Part shown: positions 34,854 to 44,247 of the stretch, piece by piece
Numbering within the stretch: the first letter of the stretch is position 1
Layout: each line of letters begins with the position of its first letter
Assembly: GCA_964512655.1 (NCBI GenBank)
Contig: CAZEJT010000001.1
Location: forward strand, 620,001 to 684,000
Length of the DNA stretch: 64,000 bases
Direction: 5' to 3'
DNA from: VBOC01 sp964512655
GTDB taxonomy: Bacteria; Bacteroidota; Ignavibacteria; UBA10030; SZUA-254
Made by a program: the position numbers and the translations under genes
The notes under the pieces: generated by a model
The model's input: the letters and a program-made list of their open reading frames with translations, nothing else
Told to the model about the DNA's origin: nothing
Databases searched by the model: none

Positions 34854-36152
34854 TTGGAACGCGCCGCGGAACGCCCCACACCCTATCACGAACCCACGCC
34901 AATTCCCGACAAGGAAAACCCCTTTGAATCGATGATGGCAAGGTTCGATAAGGCGGCGGAGATTCTCGGACTCGAGCCGGGAATCTACAACTATCTCAAG
35001 CGGCCTTCACGCCAGGTGATCATTTCGATCCCGATCCAGATGGACGACGGCCGGATCGAAATCTTTGAGGGCTATCGCGTCATCCACAACGACATCCTGG
35101 GCCCGTCGAAGGGCGGGATTCGCTACAGCCCTGATGTGACGCTCGATGAAGTCAAGGCCCTCGCTGCGTGGATGACGTGGAAGTGCGCCGTCATGAACAT
35201 CCCCTTCGGAGGGGCCAAGGGCGCCGTCCGGTGCGATGTGACGAAGCTGACGCCGGTCGAGATTGAAAAAATTACCCGCCGCTACACCTCCAACCTCCTC
35301 GACATTTTCGGCCCCGACCGCGATATCCCCGCCCCCGACATGAATACGAACGAGCAGATCATGGCCTGGGTCATGGACACGTACAGCATGCACATGCGAA
35401 GGACCGAGACCGCTGTTGTGACGGGCAAGCCGCTGATCCTCGGCGGTTCTCTCGGGAGGAGAGAGGCGACAGGGAGGGGATGCATGATCGTGACGCTTCA
35501 GGCGATGGCGAAGCTCGGGATCAAGCCCCGGGGCGCAACTGTCGCCGTCCAGGGCTTCGGGAATGTCGGCTCGGTGACCGCACAGCTCCTGGCGGAGCAG
35601 GGGTGCAAGATCATCGGAATCTCCGACGTCAGCACTGCGCTCCATAATCCGAAAGGGATAGATATTCCCAAGGCTCTCGCGTGGGTGGCAAAGAATAAGC
35701 TCCTGGAGGGGTTCAAGGGGGGCGAACCGATCTCGCAAGAGGAGTTGCTGGAACTCCAATGCGACGTGTTGATACCGGCTGCGATGGAAGAGCAGATCAC
35801 CGCGGCGAACGCGGCGAAGGTGCGGGCAAAAATCATCGCTGAAGGCGCCAACGGACCTACCGACGCCACGGCTGACCCCATTCTGCAGGAGAAAGGGACC
35901 TTGGTGATCCCCGATATTCTCGCGAACGCCGGCGGTGTGACCGTTTCCTACTTCGAGTGGGCCCAGGACCGGGCCGGGTATTTCTGGACTCTCGACCGGG
36001 TCAACCACAGGCTCGAGCGGATGATGAGGCAGTCGTTCGACGCAGTCTATGAAAAGGCGGCGGAATTCAAAGTGCCTCTGCGGATCGGAGCGTATATCCT
36101 CGCGATCGACAAAGTGGCAAAGACCCTGAAGATCCGCGGGATATACGCATAG
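34854..36152 (+). CDS. gdhA: Glutamate dehydrogenase (Glu/Leu/Phe/Val family)
   Basis: 432 aa. The catalytic lysine block is PFGGAKGAVRCD, followed by GPDRDIPAPDMNT with the conserved Asp, then the Rossmann domain VAVQGFGNVGSVTAQLL with a GxGxxG fingerprint. Hexameric type, interconverting glutamate and 2-oxoglutarate; the acid after the second strand (ISDVS) suggests NAD preference, as inference. Start TTG 34854, six bases after GGAG; another TTG at 34842 is in frame but lies over that ribosome site. Confidence 0.93.
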   Translation: MERAAERPTPYHEPTPIPDKENPFESMMARFDKAAEILGLEPGIYNYLKRPSRQVIISIPIQMDDGRIEIFEGYRVIHNDILGPSKGGIRYSPDVTLDEVKALAAWMTWKCAVMNIPFGGAKGAVRCDVTKLTPVEIEKITRRYTSNLLDIFGPDRDIPAPDMNTNEQIMAWVMDTYSMHMRRTETAVVTGKPLILGGSLGRREATGRGCMIVTLQAMAKLGIKPRGATVAVQGFGNVGSVTAQLLAEQGCKIIGISDVSTALHNPKGIDIPKALAWVAKNKLLEGFKGGEPISQEELLELQCDVLIPAAMEEQITAANAAKVRAKIIAEGANGPTDATADPILQEKGTLVIPDILANAGGVTVSYFEWAQDRAGYFWTLDRVNHRLERMMRQSFDAVYEKAAEFKVPLRIGAYILAIDKVAKTLKIRGIYA

Positions 36153-36165
36153 GCATTTCCCACAG

Positions 36166-36813
36166 GTGATCGCGCAATCATTCGCAGTCAGGCTCGCCGA
36201 GGCCTGCCTCCTTCTTGCGTTCTTCATTCCCCGCGGGGCAGTATCGGGCGAATCCGCGCTGCGTCCGAAGACAAATCTGGAAACGATGCAAGATCTCCTC
36301 GGAAGGATTGCCGGGGAGCTTGGGAACCGCTCGGGCATGCGCTCAGGAGACACGGTGGAAGTCCGGACACGTCCCGCAGAGCAGGGCTGGATAGCGCGGG
36401 AGGCGCTGACAGCGGCGTTCAGGGGATCCGGAATCCAGGTCTTTGTGGGGAGCGACTCGTCGAAGAATGGTCAATTTCAGCTCCAGCTGTATACATCCGA
36501 TCTTCACGTGCGATATGACGATCTCTATCACGATGGTTTTCTCGGCGCCGCAAAGGTGAAGCGCACGGTCTCGGCAGGGGTGGTGTGCGATATCGTGCGG
36601 TCGACCGGAGAACTGGCCTACTCGGGTTCGCCGTCTCTGGAGTCGTCGGATACCGTGAACGCGGATGAGGTCTCGGGCCTCGAGCTCGCCTCGGCTAAGG
36701 TCACCCACGCCGAGCTCCCGCCCGAGCGCTTCCTCGACAAGGTCCTTGAACCTCTCATAATCATCGGAGCCACCGGGATATCGGTGTTCCTCTTTTTCCA
36801 CGTGCGCAGCTAA
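36166..36813 (+). CDS. Exported protein of unknown function with C-terminal membrane anchor
   Basis: 215 aa, GTG start 13 bases after gdhA. N-terminal signal peptide (ACLLLAFFIPRGAVS), a soluble domain of about 150 residues and a C-terminal hydrophobic helix (PLIIIGATGISVFLFF) ending in three residues. I do not recognise the domain; alternating segments such as WIAREALTAAFRGSGIQVFVG and TVSAGVVCDIVRSTGELAYSG suggest an alpha/beta fold that could bind or sense envelope components. Eight bases before bamD, so probably envelope-related. Confidence 0.7.
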   Translation: MIAQSFAVRLAEACLLLAFFIPRGAVSGESALRPKTNLETMQDLLGRIAGELGNRSGMRSGDTVEVRTRPAEQGWIAREALTAAFRGSGIQVFVGSDSSKNGQFQLQLYTSDLHVRYDDLYHDGFLGAAKVKRTVSAGVVCDIVRSTGELAYSGSPSLESSDTVNADEVSGLELASAKVTHAELPPERFLDKVLEPLIIIGATGISVFLFFHVRS

Positions 36814-36820
36814 GGATGGC

Positions 36821-37636
36821 ATGACACACCGGCAAACATTCGGCGCGCTGCTTCTGGCATGCGCCGCGCTGTCGTTCTTCGGATGCGGGTCGTCTTCCCC
36901 GATCCAGAATCTCTCCGCGGAGCAGCGATTCGAACACGGAAAAAAGCACTTTGACGACGGCAATTACCTTGAAGCGATCGGCGACTTCGAGATCATCCGG
37001 CTGCAGTTTCCGGGGAGCGCCGTCGCCGACAAGGCGCAGTTGTATCTGGGAGAATCGCACTTCCATCAGGAGGAATATCTCCTCGCGGCGGAGGAATATC
37101 AGGCGCTGAAACGCAACATGCCGGCGAGCCCGCTCGTCCCCGCCGCACAGTACAAGATCGGGCTTTGTTACTACGAGCTCTCGCCGAAGTCTCCTCTCGA
37201 TCAGACGTACACACGGCGGGCCATCGACGAGTTTCAGACGTTCATCGAATACAATCCCAAGGACACTCTCGTCCACGACGCGGAGCTCAGGATCAAGGAG
37301 CTGAACACGCGTCTTGCAAAGAAACTCTTCGAATCCGCCGGCTTATACATGAAGATGGGATACTACAAGGCGGCGACGAACTACTACGACTACGTGAACG
37401 AAAAGTATCACGACACCCAGTACGCCGAGCCGGCTCTCCTCGGTAAGGTGAGGGCGCTTGTCGCCCGCCGCAGATATGACGAGGCGAAGCCCGAGGTGGA
37501 GAAATTCTTGGCGCGCTACCCGTCAAGCGACCAGAAGGGGGAAGCTGAAGCCCTGCAGCGCGAGATTGACGATCACCTGAAGAGCAAATCCGCGGCGACA
37601 ACGCCGGAGGACCTGCCGATCGTCCGGCGGACCTGA
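36821..37636 (+). CDS. bamD: Outer membrane assembly lipoprotein BamD (YfiO)
   Basis: 271 aa. Signal peptide with lipobox FFGC, then tandem TPR helices beginning AEQRFEHGKKHFDDGNYLEAIGDF (first 20 residues of this block are the family hallmark region). About five TPR units follow, with conserved YFLG-like segments (AQYKIGLCYYEL, AEPALLGKVRAL). Part of the BAM complex that inserts beta-barrel proteins into the outer membrane, so the organism is diderm. Overlaps the thioesterase gene by one base (TGATG). Confidence 0.92.
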   Translation: MTHRQTFGALLLACAALSFFGCGSSSPIQNLSAEQRFEHGKKHFDDGNYLEAIGDFEIIRLQFPGSAVADKAQLYLGESHFHQEEYLLAAEEYQALKRNMPASPLVPAAQYKIGLCYYELSPKSPLDQTYTRRAIDEFQTFIEYNPKDTLVHDAELRIKELNTRLAKKLFESAGLYMKMGYYKAATNYYDYVNEKYHDTQYAEPALLGKVRALVARRRYDEAKPEVEKFLARYPSSDQKGEAEALQREIDDHLKSKSAATTPEDLPIVRRT

Positions 37637-38133
37637 TGATACGCAGGTCGAGTATGCGGGGTTCGAAACCCGTGCGGGATTCGCAGGTTGAGATGACCCA
37701 GCTTGTCCTCCCGAACGACACAAATCAGCTCGGGAATCTTCTCGGAGGGCGTTTGATGGAATGGATGGACATCGCCGCCGCCATTTGTGCCCAGCGCCAC
37801 TCGAACCGGGTGTGCGTCACCGCGGGCGTCGATGAGCTGGTGTTCCACCAGCCGATCACGCTCGGGGAGGTCGTCACGCTACGCGCGTCGGTGAACCGCG
37901 CGTTTGCGACCTCGATGGAAGTCGGTGTTCAGGTGAGTTCCGAAAACCAGCTCACGGGGGAGCGGAAGACCGCGAACACGGCCTACCTTACATTCGTCGC
38001 CGTCGATGCGCGCCGCCGCCCCACTCATGTGAGGCGCGCCGTCCCGGAGACAGCCGAAGAACGACGGCGGTTCGAGGAGGCCCTTGGCCGGCGCAATCAG
38101 CGGCTGCACCGGCGCCGGGCTGCCAATCGTTAA
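37636..38133 (+). CDS. Acyl-CoA thioesterase (hot-dog fold, YciA/BACH-like)
   Basis: 165 aa. Hot-dog motif: MTQLVLPNDTNQLGNLLGGRLMEWMDIA contains the active-site Asn and helix typical of acyl-CoA hydrolases, followed by FHQPITLGEVVTLRASVNRAF. The tail is Arg-rich. Hydrolyses acyl-CoA to free acid and CoA; chain-length preference unknown. Start ATG 37636 within the bamD stop. Confidence 0.9.
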   Translation: MIRRSSMRGSKPVRDSQVEMTQLVLPNDTNQLGNLLGGRLMEWMDIAAAICAQRHSNRVCVTAGVDELVFHQPITLGEVVTLRASVNRAFATSMEVGVQVSSENQLTGERKTANTAYLTFVAVDARRRPTHVRRAVPETAEERRRFEEALGRRNQRLHRRRAANR

Positions 38134-38140
38134 ACTTCAT

Positions 38141-40339
38141 GTGTCCGGAGGTCCATCGCTCCGGCGGGTTCTCCTCGTAGCGGCGCTCTCGGGCGGTGTC
38201 GTACCCTCCGCATCACCCCAGCGCCACCTCAAGACCCTCGGAGCCGTCTCCGAGGTTCCTGCCGGCGCCGGGTCGCATTCCCTCGTGACCGGCGATTTCA
38301 ACGGAGACGGCCTGACTGACGTGGCTGCAATCGGCAGCCGCGATCTGACCTTGCTGTATCAACGGCCTGAGTCTCTGCGATGGGATCAGGTGACCCTGCC
38401 CGTGAATAAACCCATCATTGCGGCTGCGGCGGGAAAATGCAACCGCGACCGACTGTCGGACATCGCCCTTCTGACGGATGATCCGCCCCAGCTTCGGATC
38501 TATCTCGCAAGGCCGGGTGAAAAGTTCACACCCGCCTGGACAACAACGCTGAGCTCCCTATTTTCGAACGTCCTCGTGGCCGATGTCGACAACGACGGCC
38601 GATCCGATCTTATCCTGTACGGCACGAAGCATCTCGGAATTCTCGTCATGCGCGGGAGGGGTGACGGGACCTTCCACGAGGGAGTTACCCTTCTCCCCGA
38701 GTCGTCCATCGGCGCCCTCTCCGTCGAAGACGTGAACGGTGACGGACTGAGCGACATTGTGGCGGAGGACTGGGTCTCGGACCAACTCATGATCTACACC
38801 GGCTTCGGGAAACTGAATTTCAGCGATCCGTTCATTCTACAGTTTCTGAGCGAACCGCGCCTCTTCTCATTGACCCACCTCGACACCGGCCCCAGCATCG
38901 ATGTTGTCGTCTGCCTCCCGGAAGAGCGGCTCTGCCGGCTCTATCTTGGAGACGGACTGGGGGAGTTCCGGCTCGAGCAGGAATTTGGGCTGGGTGTCAC
39001 TCCCTCCCGGCTGGCGGCGGCCGACATCAACGGAGACGGCTTCGACGATTTCGGAATCCTGAGCAGGAGCGAGCGCAGCCTAACCATCGAACTTAACAGC
39101 GGTGAGAAGGTCGAAGACTCCGTGAAGTACTATGCGGGACTCGCGCCGACCGATTTCACATTCTTGAGGCACGGCTGGACGGGGTTTGTAGACGCGGTAA
39201 TCCTCGACTCCGCCTCGTCGCGCGTCCGCATCCTGTACAACGCTCTGATCGATCAGGGAGGGAGCCCCCAGATGACCTATGCTCTCGGTCTTCACCCGGA
39301 TGGAGTTCTGGCGGCCGACATCGACCGCGATGGCTGGAACGACATCGTTGTCGCGGACAGCCGATCACGCGCCCTCTCGATCTTCCTGAACAACGCGGGG
39401 GGAGGGTTTCAGGGACAGATCTCCTTCCGCACTCCCGGAGGCCTCAGGTGGCTGGAATACCTTCCGAGGGATGACAGCCTTTCTCTCCTTATCGGGACGA
39501 ACCCCGACTCGACGACGACCTCGATCGTAGAAATCAATAACCGGACCTGGTCCCATTCGGTCCTGCAGCTCCCGACGCAGGGAGAACAATCAATTCTTTC
39601 AGAGGAAACCGATCGCCCGGGCGGGAGCCTCCGGCTCCTCGTCTTTGAGGAAGAGCGGACGCACACAGGCGGAGAGCTGTACGAATACGTACAGATCGGG
39701 CCTTCGCGCTTCATCGAGAGGACTGTGGAACCGAATCTTCCCAGGCCTCTCATCGCCGCCACGACGTGCCGCTGGAGGCCGGACGGCATAAAGAACCTCG
39801 TCTCGTTCGTCTATGATGAACGTAAGAAAAGGCAGGCCGTCTACTTCTCACCCGGAGATTCCGGGGGTGGATTTGGCGTGCCGAGACTCGCGGCAATTCT
39901 CGACAGCGCGCGCCCCGCCGGGGCGCTCCTCTGGACCGCCGACTTCAACAATGACGGCCTACCCGACCTTCTCCTCGATTTTCCGCCGCCCGACAACCTC
40001 CTCGAGGTCTCACTTGCCCGGCCCGACACGACTTTTTCATCGCCGGCTCTCCGGCTCCACGCGCCTGTCGGCGTTTCCGCGCACTACAATCTCAGGATCC
40101 TCGACATGAACGACGACGGGGCCCCCGACCTTGTGCTCGCGAACGATGTCACGAGGTCGATTGAGGAGTATCTTGGCGTTGGAAACGGCACGTTCATCCC
40201 CGGCCCCCACCTGATGAGCACCCGGGGCCTCGGAGGGTTCACGCTCGAAGACATCGACCGCGACCGGATACCCGAACTGATCATGACCGATTTCTCATCG
40301 GGGGTTCTGAAAATCATCTCTCTCGGAGGTGAGGAGTAA
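38141..40339 (+). CDS. Exported FG-GAP/VCBS repeat protein
   Basis: 732 aa from GTG 38141, which gives a proper signal peptide (SLRRVLLVAALSGGVVPSASP). At least eight calcium-loop repeats: GDFNGDGLTDVAAIG, ADVDNDGRSDLILYG, EDVNGDGLSDIVAED, ADINGDGFDDFGIL, ADIDRDGWNDIVVAD, ADFNNDGLPDLLLD, LDMNDDGAPDLVLAN, EDIDRDRIPELIMTD. These build an integrin-like beta-propeller, extracellular. A TTG at 38084 is in frame but would overlap the thioesterase. Its stop overlaps the next ATG (TAATG). Confidence 0.88.
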   Translation: MSGGPSLRRVLLVAALSGGVVPSASPQRHLKTLGAVSEVPAGAGSHSLVTGDFNGDGLTDVAAIGSRDLTLLYQRPESLRWDQVTLPVNKPIIAAAAGKCNRDRLSDIALLTDDPPQLRIYLARPGEKFTPAWTTTLSSLFSNVLVADVDNDGRSDLILYGTKHLGILVMRGRGDGTFHEGVTLLPESSIGALSVEDVNGDGLSDIVAEDWVSDQLMIYTGFGKLNFSDPFILQFLSEPRLFSLTHLDTGPSIDVVVCLPEERLCRLYLGDGLGEFRLEQEFGLGVTPSRLAAADINGDGFDDFGILSRSERSLTIELNSGEKVEDSVKYYAGLAPTDFTFLRHGWTGFVDAVILDSASSRVRILYNALIDQGGSPQMTYALGLHPDGVLAADIDRDGWNDIVVADSRSRALSIFLNNAGGGFQGQISFRTPGGLRWLEYLPRDDSLSLLIGTNPDSTTTSIVEINNRTWSHSVLQLPTQGEQSILSEETDRPGGSLRLLVFEEERTHTGGELYEYVQIGPSRFIERTVEPNLPRPLIAATTCRWRPDGIKNLVSFVYDERKKRQAVYFSPGDSGGGFGVPRLAAILDSARPAGALLWTADFNNDGLPDLLLDFPPPDNLLEVSLARPDTTFSSPALRLHAPVGVSAHYNLRILDMNDDGAPDLVLANDVTRSIEEYLGVGNGTFIPGPHLMSTRGLGGFTLEDIDRDRIPELIMTDFSSGVLKIISLGGEE

Positions 40340-42045
40340 TGAAGTTGATTGCGTTGCTTCTCTGCGCTCTAAACTTCGCCTCCGGACTCCTCGCATCGCA
40401 ACGCCCGGCACAGCAGGATCCGGGCACGAGGCTCCGCATCATTTCCGATCTCAGAGAATTGAGAGGGCCTTCCCCCGGCTCGAGCAAGGTACAAAAGGGT
40501 AAATGCGGTCTCGACCTGGGCTTCCGGGTGCTCGACCGGTGGAGGGAGTTCTCGGAGGTTGAGAGGACGGAGCTGCGGGCCCTCCTCGTGCCTCCGGTTT
40601 CTCAGACAAGCAGGATCATCGGCCGGTTTCATATCTACTACGACACGACGGGGGCCGATTCGCCCGCTCTCCTCGACGCCTCGAATCAGCGGGTCCCGGG
40701 CACCGCCGACGCGTATGTCGATTCGGTGGGAGAAATCCTCAGGCATGTCTGGTCATTTGAGATCGACCATCTGGGCTATTCGCCTCCGGCACTGCGCGCC
40801 GACAGCGCGTACCCGGTATCCATCCATGACCTCTCACCCGGACTTTATGGCGAGACGCTCCCCGATCCTGATCCGCTCACTCCCGGCCCACCCCCGCGGT
40901 ATCTGACGACGATCGAGGTCGACAACGACTTCAGGGAAGGGGTATACTTCAGCAAAGGGATCCGCGCGCTGGAGGTGACCCTTGCGCACGAGTTCCACCA
41001 TGCGATCCAGCTCGGCGCGTACGGCTACTGGGGGGATGCGCAGCGTTACATCTATGAGATTACATCCACCTGGATGGAGGATGAAGTGTACACCGATGTG
41101 AACGACTATTACCAGTATCTTACTAACAACGCGTTCCAGACATCGCAGTACTCAACACCGGACATCCGCTTCACGAAGACAGACCAATCGATCGAATACA
41201 GCCGCGCGGTCTGGGGCAAATTCATCGAGAAGCGTTTTTCGGCGTCGGTGATGCGCAGGATGTGGGAGTACATGCGAACCTATCCAAGCCTTGAATCGAT
41301 CGACAGGGCAGTGGCGGAACATGGGAGCACCCTCCGCTCCGCTTTGCTCGAATACGCATACTGGAACCTGAACACCGGTCCAACGGCGGACACCTCAAAG
41401 TTCTATGCGGAGGGGAGGAGCTACCCTCCCATGCGCATCGCGTCGACAGTCGATTACCATCCTCCCAGCGCATCATTTCAGGACAGCATCCAGGCCATCA
41501 GCACCGACTATCATACAATCTGTGTTCTGCCTTCGCTCTCGGACTCGTGCGGGGAGCGGAATTCCTTCGTGGTCATCGTTTCCAATGTCGACGCACAGTC
41601 GGGCTTTTCGGATTTCGTCTATCCGTTCGTGTATACCCTTAGCTCAAGCGCCTCCGAGGGAGCGAAGCAGCTGAGCAATGGGGCATATGCGTCGATAGCC
41701 GTAGACAATCCCCTCGTCTGGAGTACGCAGGAGACCGTTCCGAGCACGCTCTCCGATGTGCTCGTCTTCCCTGCGCCCTTTCGGTCGCGCGAAGGGGGCC
41801 TCCTCTGGTTTCGCCTCCCCGCTCCCCCAAAGAGCCCAAGCGCAAGTCTTACAGTGTTCACTTCGAGCATGGCAAGAGTCTTCTCTGGCGTGCTCCCCGT
41901 CGTTGACTTCAGGCCGCAGGAACCGGCGCTTTCCTGGGACGGGCGCACAGACAGGGGAGAGAGCGTTGCGACGGGCGTGTACTTTTATTTCATCTCAGTC
42001 GATGAAACCGATTACTTCGGGAAGTTTGCCGCAATCCGGAACTGA
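40339..42045 (+). CDS. Exported MXAN_6640-type putative metalloprotease with FlgD-like C-terminus
   Basis: 568 aa. Signal peptide (LIALLLCALNFASGLLASQ). Gluzincin-like site AHEFHHAIQ (HExxH) with a following EITSTWMEDEVY helix that supplies the third ligand, as in the MXAN_6640 family. The C-terminal 60 residues read LSWDGRTDRGESVATGVYFY, a FlgD-Ig-like module of the kind that ends many secreted FCB proteins and often serves as a sorting or anchoring domain. Coupled by TAATG to the FG-GAP gene and abutting ccmA. Confidence 0.82.
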   Translation: MKLIALLLCALNFASGLLASQRPAQQDPGTRLRIISDLRELRGPSPGSSKVQKGKCGLDLGFRVLDRWREFSEVERTELRALLVPPVSQTSRIIGRFHIYYDTTGADSPALLDASNQRVPGTADAYVDSVGEILRHVWSFEIDHLGYSPPALRADSAYPVSIHDLSPGLYGETLPDPDPLTPGPPPRYLTTIEVDNDFREGVYFSKGIRALEVTLAHEFHHAIQLGAYGYWGDAQRYIYEITSTWMEDEVYTDVNDYYQYLTNNAFQTSQYSTPDIRFTKTDQSIEYSRAVWGKFIEKRFSASVMRRMWEYMRTYPSLESIDRAVAEHGSTLRSALLEYAYWNLNTGPTADTSKFYAEGRSYPPMRIASTVDYHPPSASFQDSIQAISTDYHTICVLPSLSDSCGERNSFVVIVSNVDAQSGFSDFVYPFVYTLSSSASEGAKQLSNGAYASIAVDNPLVWSTQETVPSTLSDVLVFPAPFRSREGGLLWFRLPAPPKSPSASLTVFTSSMARVFSGVLPVVDFRPQEPALSWDGRTDRGESVATGVYFYFISVDETDYFGKFAAIRN

Positions 42046-42687
42046 ATGGGTCAGGTAGCCCTCAGCGCATCGGGCCTGGAAAGGTCGTTCAACAGGCGGA
42101 TAGTCTTCTCCGGACTCGAATTCGATCTGCGTTCGACCGATACCCTCGCGATCACCGGCAGGAACGGCTCGGGAAAAACCACCCTCCTTAAGATTCTTGC
42201 CGGAGTCCTCTCCCCCTCAAAGGGTCGTAGTGATCTTTCGATTGATGGTTCGGACGTAACCGCAGGTATGCGTTACCGTTATGTGGGTTTTGTTGCTCCA
42301 TACCTTCAGCTGTATGAGGAGTTCAGCGCGATAGAGAACCTCAGATTCATTCAGAGGGTGCGGAGGCTTCCTCCGATTGAGGAAGTGCTCGTCGATCGGC
42401 TTGTACGCCTCGGTCTTGAGGACCGTCTGCACGACCCCATTCGAACCTACTCCTCGGGAATGAAACAGAGAGTAAAGTACGCCTTCGCCCTGCTGCATGA
42501 TCCCCCCGTGCTCCTGCTCGACGAGCCGACTTCAAATCTGGATGCGGCCGGAATCGAGTCGGTTCTCCGGATCGTTGAGGAGCGGAAGAAAGAGGGGATT
42601 GTGGTCATTGCCACAAACCGGGAGGACGAGGCGGCGCTCTGCGGCAGGGTGCTCGACCTCGATGCCCCGGGAAGAGCCTGCTCCTAA
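42046..42687 (+). CDS. ccmA: Haem exporter ATPase CcmA
   Basis: 213 aa, short ABC ATPase. Walker A TGRNGSGKTTLLK near residue 36, signature YSSGMKQRVK, Walker B LLLDEPTSNLD. Length and position before ccmB, ccmC and ccmE make it CcmA, which powers release of holo-CcmE. ATG directly follows the protease stop; its own stop overlaps the ccmB ATG. Confidence 0.92.
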   Translation: MGQVALSASGLERSFNRRIVFSGLEFDLRSTDTLAITGRNGSGKTTLLKILAGVLSPSKGRSDLSIDGSDVTAGMRYRYVGFVAPYLQLYEEFSAIENLRFIQRVRRLPPIEEVLVDRLVRLGLEDRLHDPIRTYSSGMKQRVKYAFALLHDPPVLLLDEPTSNLDAAGIESVLRIVEERKKEGIVVIATNREDEAALCGRVLDLDAPGRACS

Positions 42688-43364
42688 TGCCGTTTCCGGG
42701 GCTCTCGGCCGCCGCGGCGATCTTCAGGAAGGACCTCCAGTCGGAGCTCAGGACCCGGTACGCCCTCAATGCGCTCCTGATGTTCGTTCTTACCACGGTC
42801 TCGATCATCCTCTTTGCCATCGGCAACGAAACGCCCTCTGCCGACATACTCTCGGGGGTGTTCTGGGTAATAGTTTTTTTCTCCGCGATGTCCGGCCTTT
42901 CGCGCACGTTCATCGCCGAGGAAGAGCGGGGAACGGTGATGACCCTGCAGCTTGTCGCGCGCCCGCTATCGGTCTATGCGGGAAAACTGTGCTTTAACCT
43001 GGCCCTCCTCGCCGCGCTCAATGTGTTCACGGTTCTCCTGTACGCCGCGGTCATCACGAATTTCACCATCAGGAGCTACGCAATTATCGTCCCCGCCATG
43101 ACCCTGGGAACGGTTGGATTGGCGAGCGCGTCAACGCTGATCGCAGCAATCATCTCAAAGGCGAACACCAAAGGAACGCTCTATCCCGTTCTTTCATTCC
43201 CGATCCTCCTCCCGCTTCTCCTGAGCGTGATCGACGCTACCCGGAAGGCTGTGGAAGGAGCGCCCTTCACGGAGGCCCTGGGCGATCTTCAGGTGCTCAT
43301 TTCGTATACGGTCGTCATGATCACGCTCGCGGCAATCCTGTTCGAGTTCGTGTGGAGAGAGTAA
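42687..43364 (+). CDS. ccmB: Haem exporter membrane subunit CcmB
   Basis: 225 aa, six membrane segments. FRKDLQSELRTRYALNALLM at the N-terminus and EEERGTVMTLQLVARPLSVYAGKL are the CcmB landmarks. Partner of CcmA in the CcmABCD complex. TAATG overlap with ccmA. Confidence 0.92.
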   Translation: MPFPGLSAAAAIFRKDLQSELRTRYALNALLMFVLTTVSIILFAIGNETPSADILSGVFWVIVFFSAMSGLSRTFIAEEERGTVMTLQLVARPLSVYAGKLCFNLALLAALNVFTVLLYAAVITNFTIRSYAIIVPAMTLGTVGLASASTLIAAIISKANTKGTLYPVLSFPILLPLLLSVIDATRKAVEGAPFTEALGDLQVLISYTVVMITLAAILFEFVWRE

Positions 43365-43372
43365 CTGAATCC

Positions 43373-43401
43373 TTGCCGGAAGAATGGAAATTTCGTATCT
43401 T
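43373..43401 (+). promoter_or_regulatory. Internal promoter before ccmC, predicted leaderless
   Basis: -35 TTGCCG (43373-43378), 17-base spacer, -10 TATCTT (43396-43401), just after the ccmB stop. The ccmC GTG follows after only five bases, so a transcript from this promoter would have no leader. Confidence 0.5.
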
Positions 43402-43406
43402 CGGTT

Positions 43407-44102
43407 GTGAGTTCGCTCGTCCTGAAAGTCACTCTCGGAATCTGGCTAACCGCAGTCATCATCGCGGCGCTCACATTTCCGATTGTCCCCGCCCCGGAGC
43501 GGTGGTTCGAATTCCCAATCATTCCGGGTCTTGAAGACAAGGCGCGTATCCTTTTTTTCCATGTGCCGATGTCATGGACGGCCGTCATCGCCTTCATGAT
43601 CTCCGTCGTCTACGCCGTCCGCTACATCGTCAGGAGGAACCCGGACGACGATTTGAAAGCCGCTTCATCGGCGGGCCTCGGCCTCCTCTTCTGCTTCCTT
43701 GCGACCGTGACCGGCTCCGTCTGGGCCAAGTTCAACTGGGGCTCGTTCTGGAACTGGGATCCGAGAGAGACCTCCATTTTCGTTCTTCTCCTCATCTACG
43801 GGGCGTATTTCGCCCTGCGGTCGGCCGTTGGCCTCGAAGAGCAGCGGGCGCTCCTCTCATCAGTCTATGCCGTGATCGCGGGCGCCACGGCGCCTTTTTT
43901 CGTCTTCATCATGCCAAGGATCGCCTCAAGCCTCCACCCCGAGCCGATCGTAAACGCGCAGGGAAAGATCCACATGAACCCGTCGATGCTTGCAGTGTTT
44001 CTCTGCTCCCTTGCCGGATTCACCGGTCTCTATGCATGGATGATGGCCCTCCGGGTGCGTGCCGCCCGGCTCGAGGCGTCGGACGAAGGAGGGAACGGCT
44101 GA
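43407..44102 (+). CDS. ccmC: Haem-handling membrane protein CcmC
   Basis: 231 aa, six membrane segments. WWD haem-handling motif WGSFWNWDPRETS in the middle with flanking His (FFHVPMSW and SLHPEP), the axial haem ligands. CcmC loads haem onto CcmE. GTG start at 43407; no alternative upstream start. Followed without gap by ccmD. Confidence 0.95.
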   Translation: MSSLVLKVTLGIWLTAVIIAALTFPIVPAPERWFEFPIIPGLEDKARILFFHVPMSWTAVIAFMISVVYAVRYIVRRNPDDDLKAASSAGLGLLFCFLATVTGSVWAKFNWGSFWNWDPRETSIFVLLLIYGAYFALRSAVGLEEQRALLSSVYAVIAGATAPFFVFIMPRIASSLHPEPIVNAQGKIHMNPSMLAVFLCSLAGFTGLYAWMMALRVRAARLEASDEGGNG

Positions 44103-44237
44103 ATGCTGGAATTCCTGACGCAGAACTCTCTCTATATCGTCCTGATCATCACGCTGATCTGCTGGTCGGGTATTTTTTTCTACCTCTTCAGGCTCGACCG
44201 CCGGCTCTCCGTCCTTGAGCAAAAGCGGAACACGTGA
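44103..44237 (+). CDS. ccmD: CcmD-like small membrane protein
   Basis: 44 aa: a single membrane helix (SLYIVLIITLICWSGIFFYL) then a short basic tail RLDRRLSVLEQKRNT. The size, topology, charged tail and position between ccmC and ccmE define CcmD, which stabilises CcmABC and release of holo-CcmE. ATG abuts the ccmC stop. Confidence 0.85.
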   Translation: MLEFLTQNSLYIVLIITLICWSGIFFYLFRLDRRLSVLEQKRNT

Positions 44238-44247
44238 GGATGCGCCA

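Noticed and set aside
35007..36353. Minus-strand frame of 448 codons opposite gdhA
   Set aside because: Shadow of glutamate dehydrogenase; His/Arg-rich and without domain.
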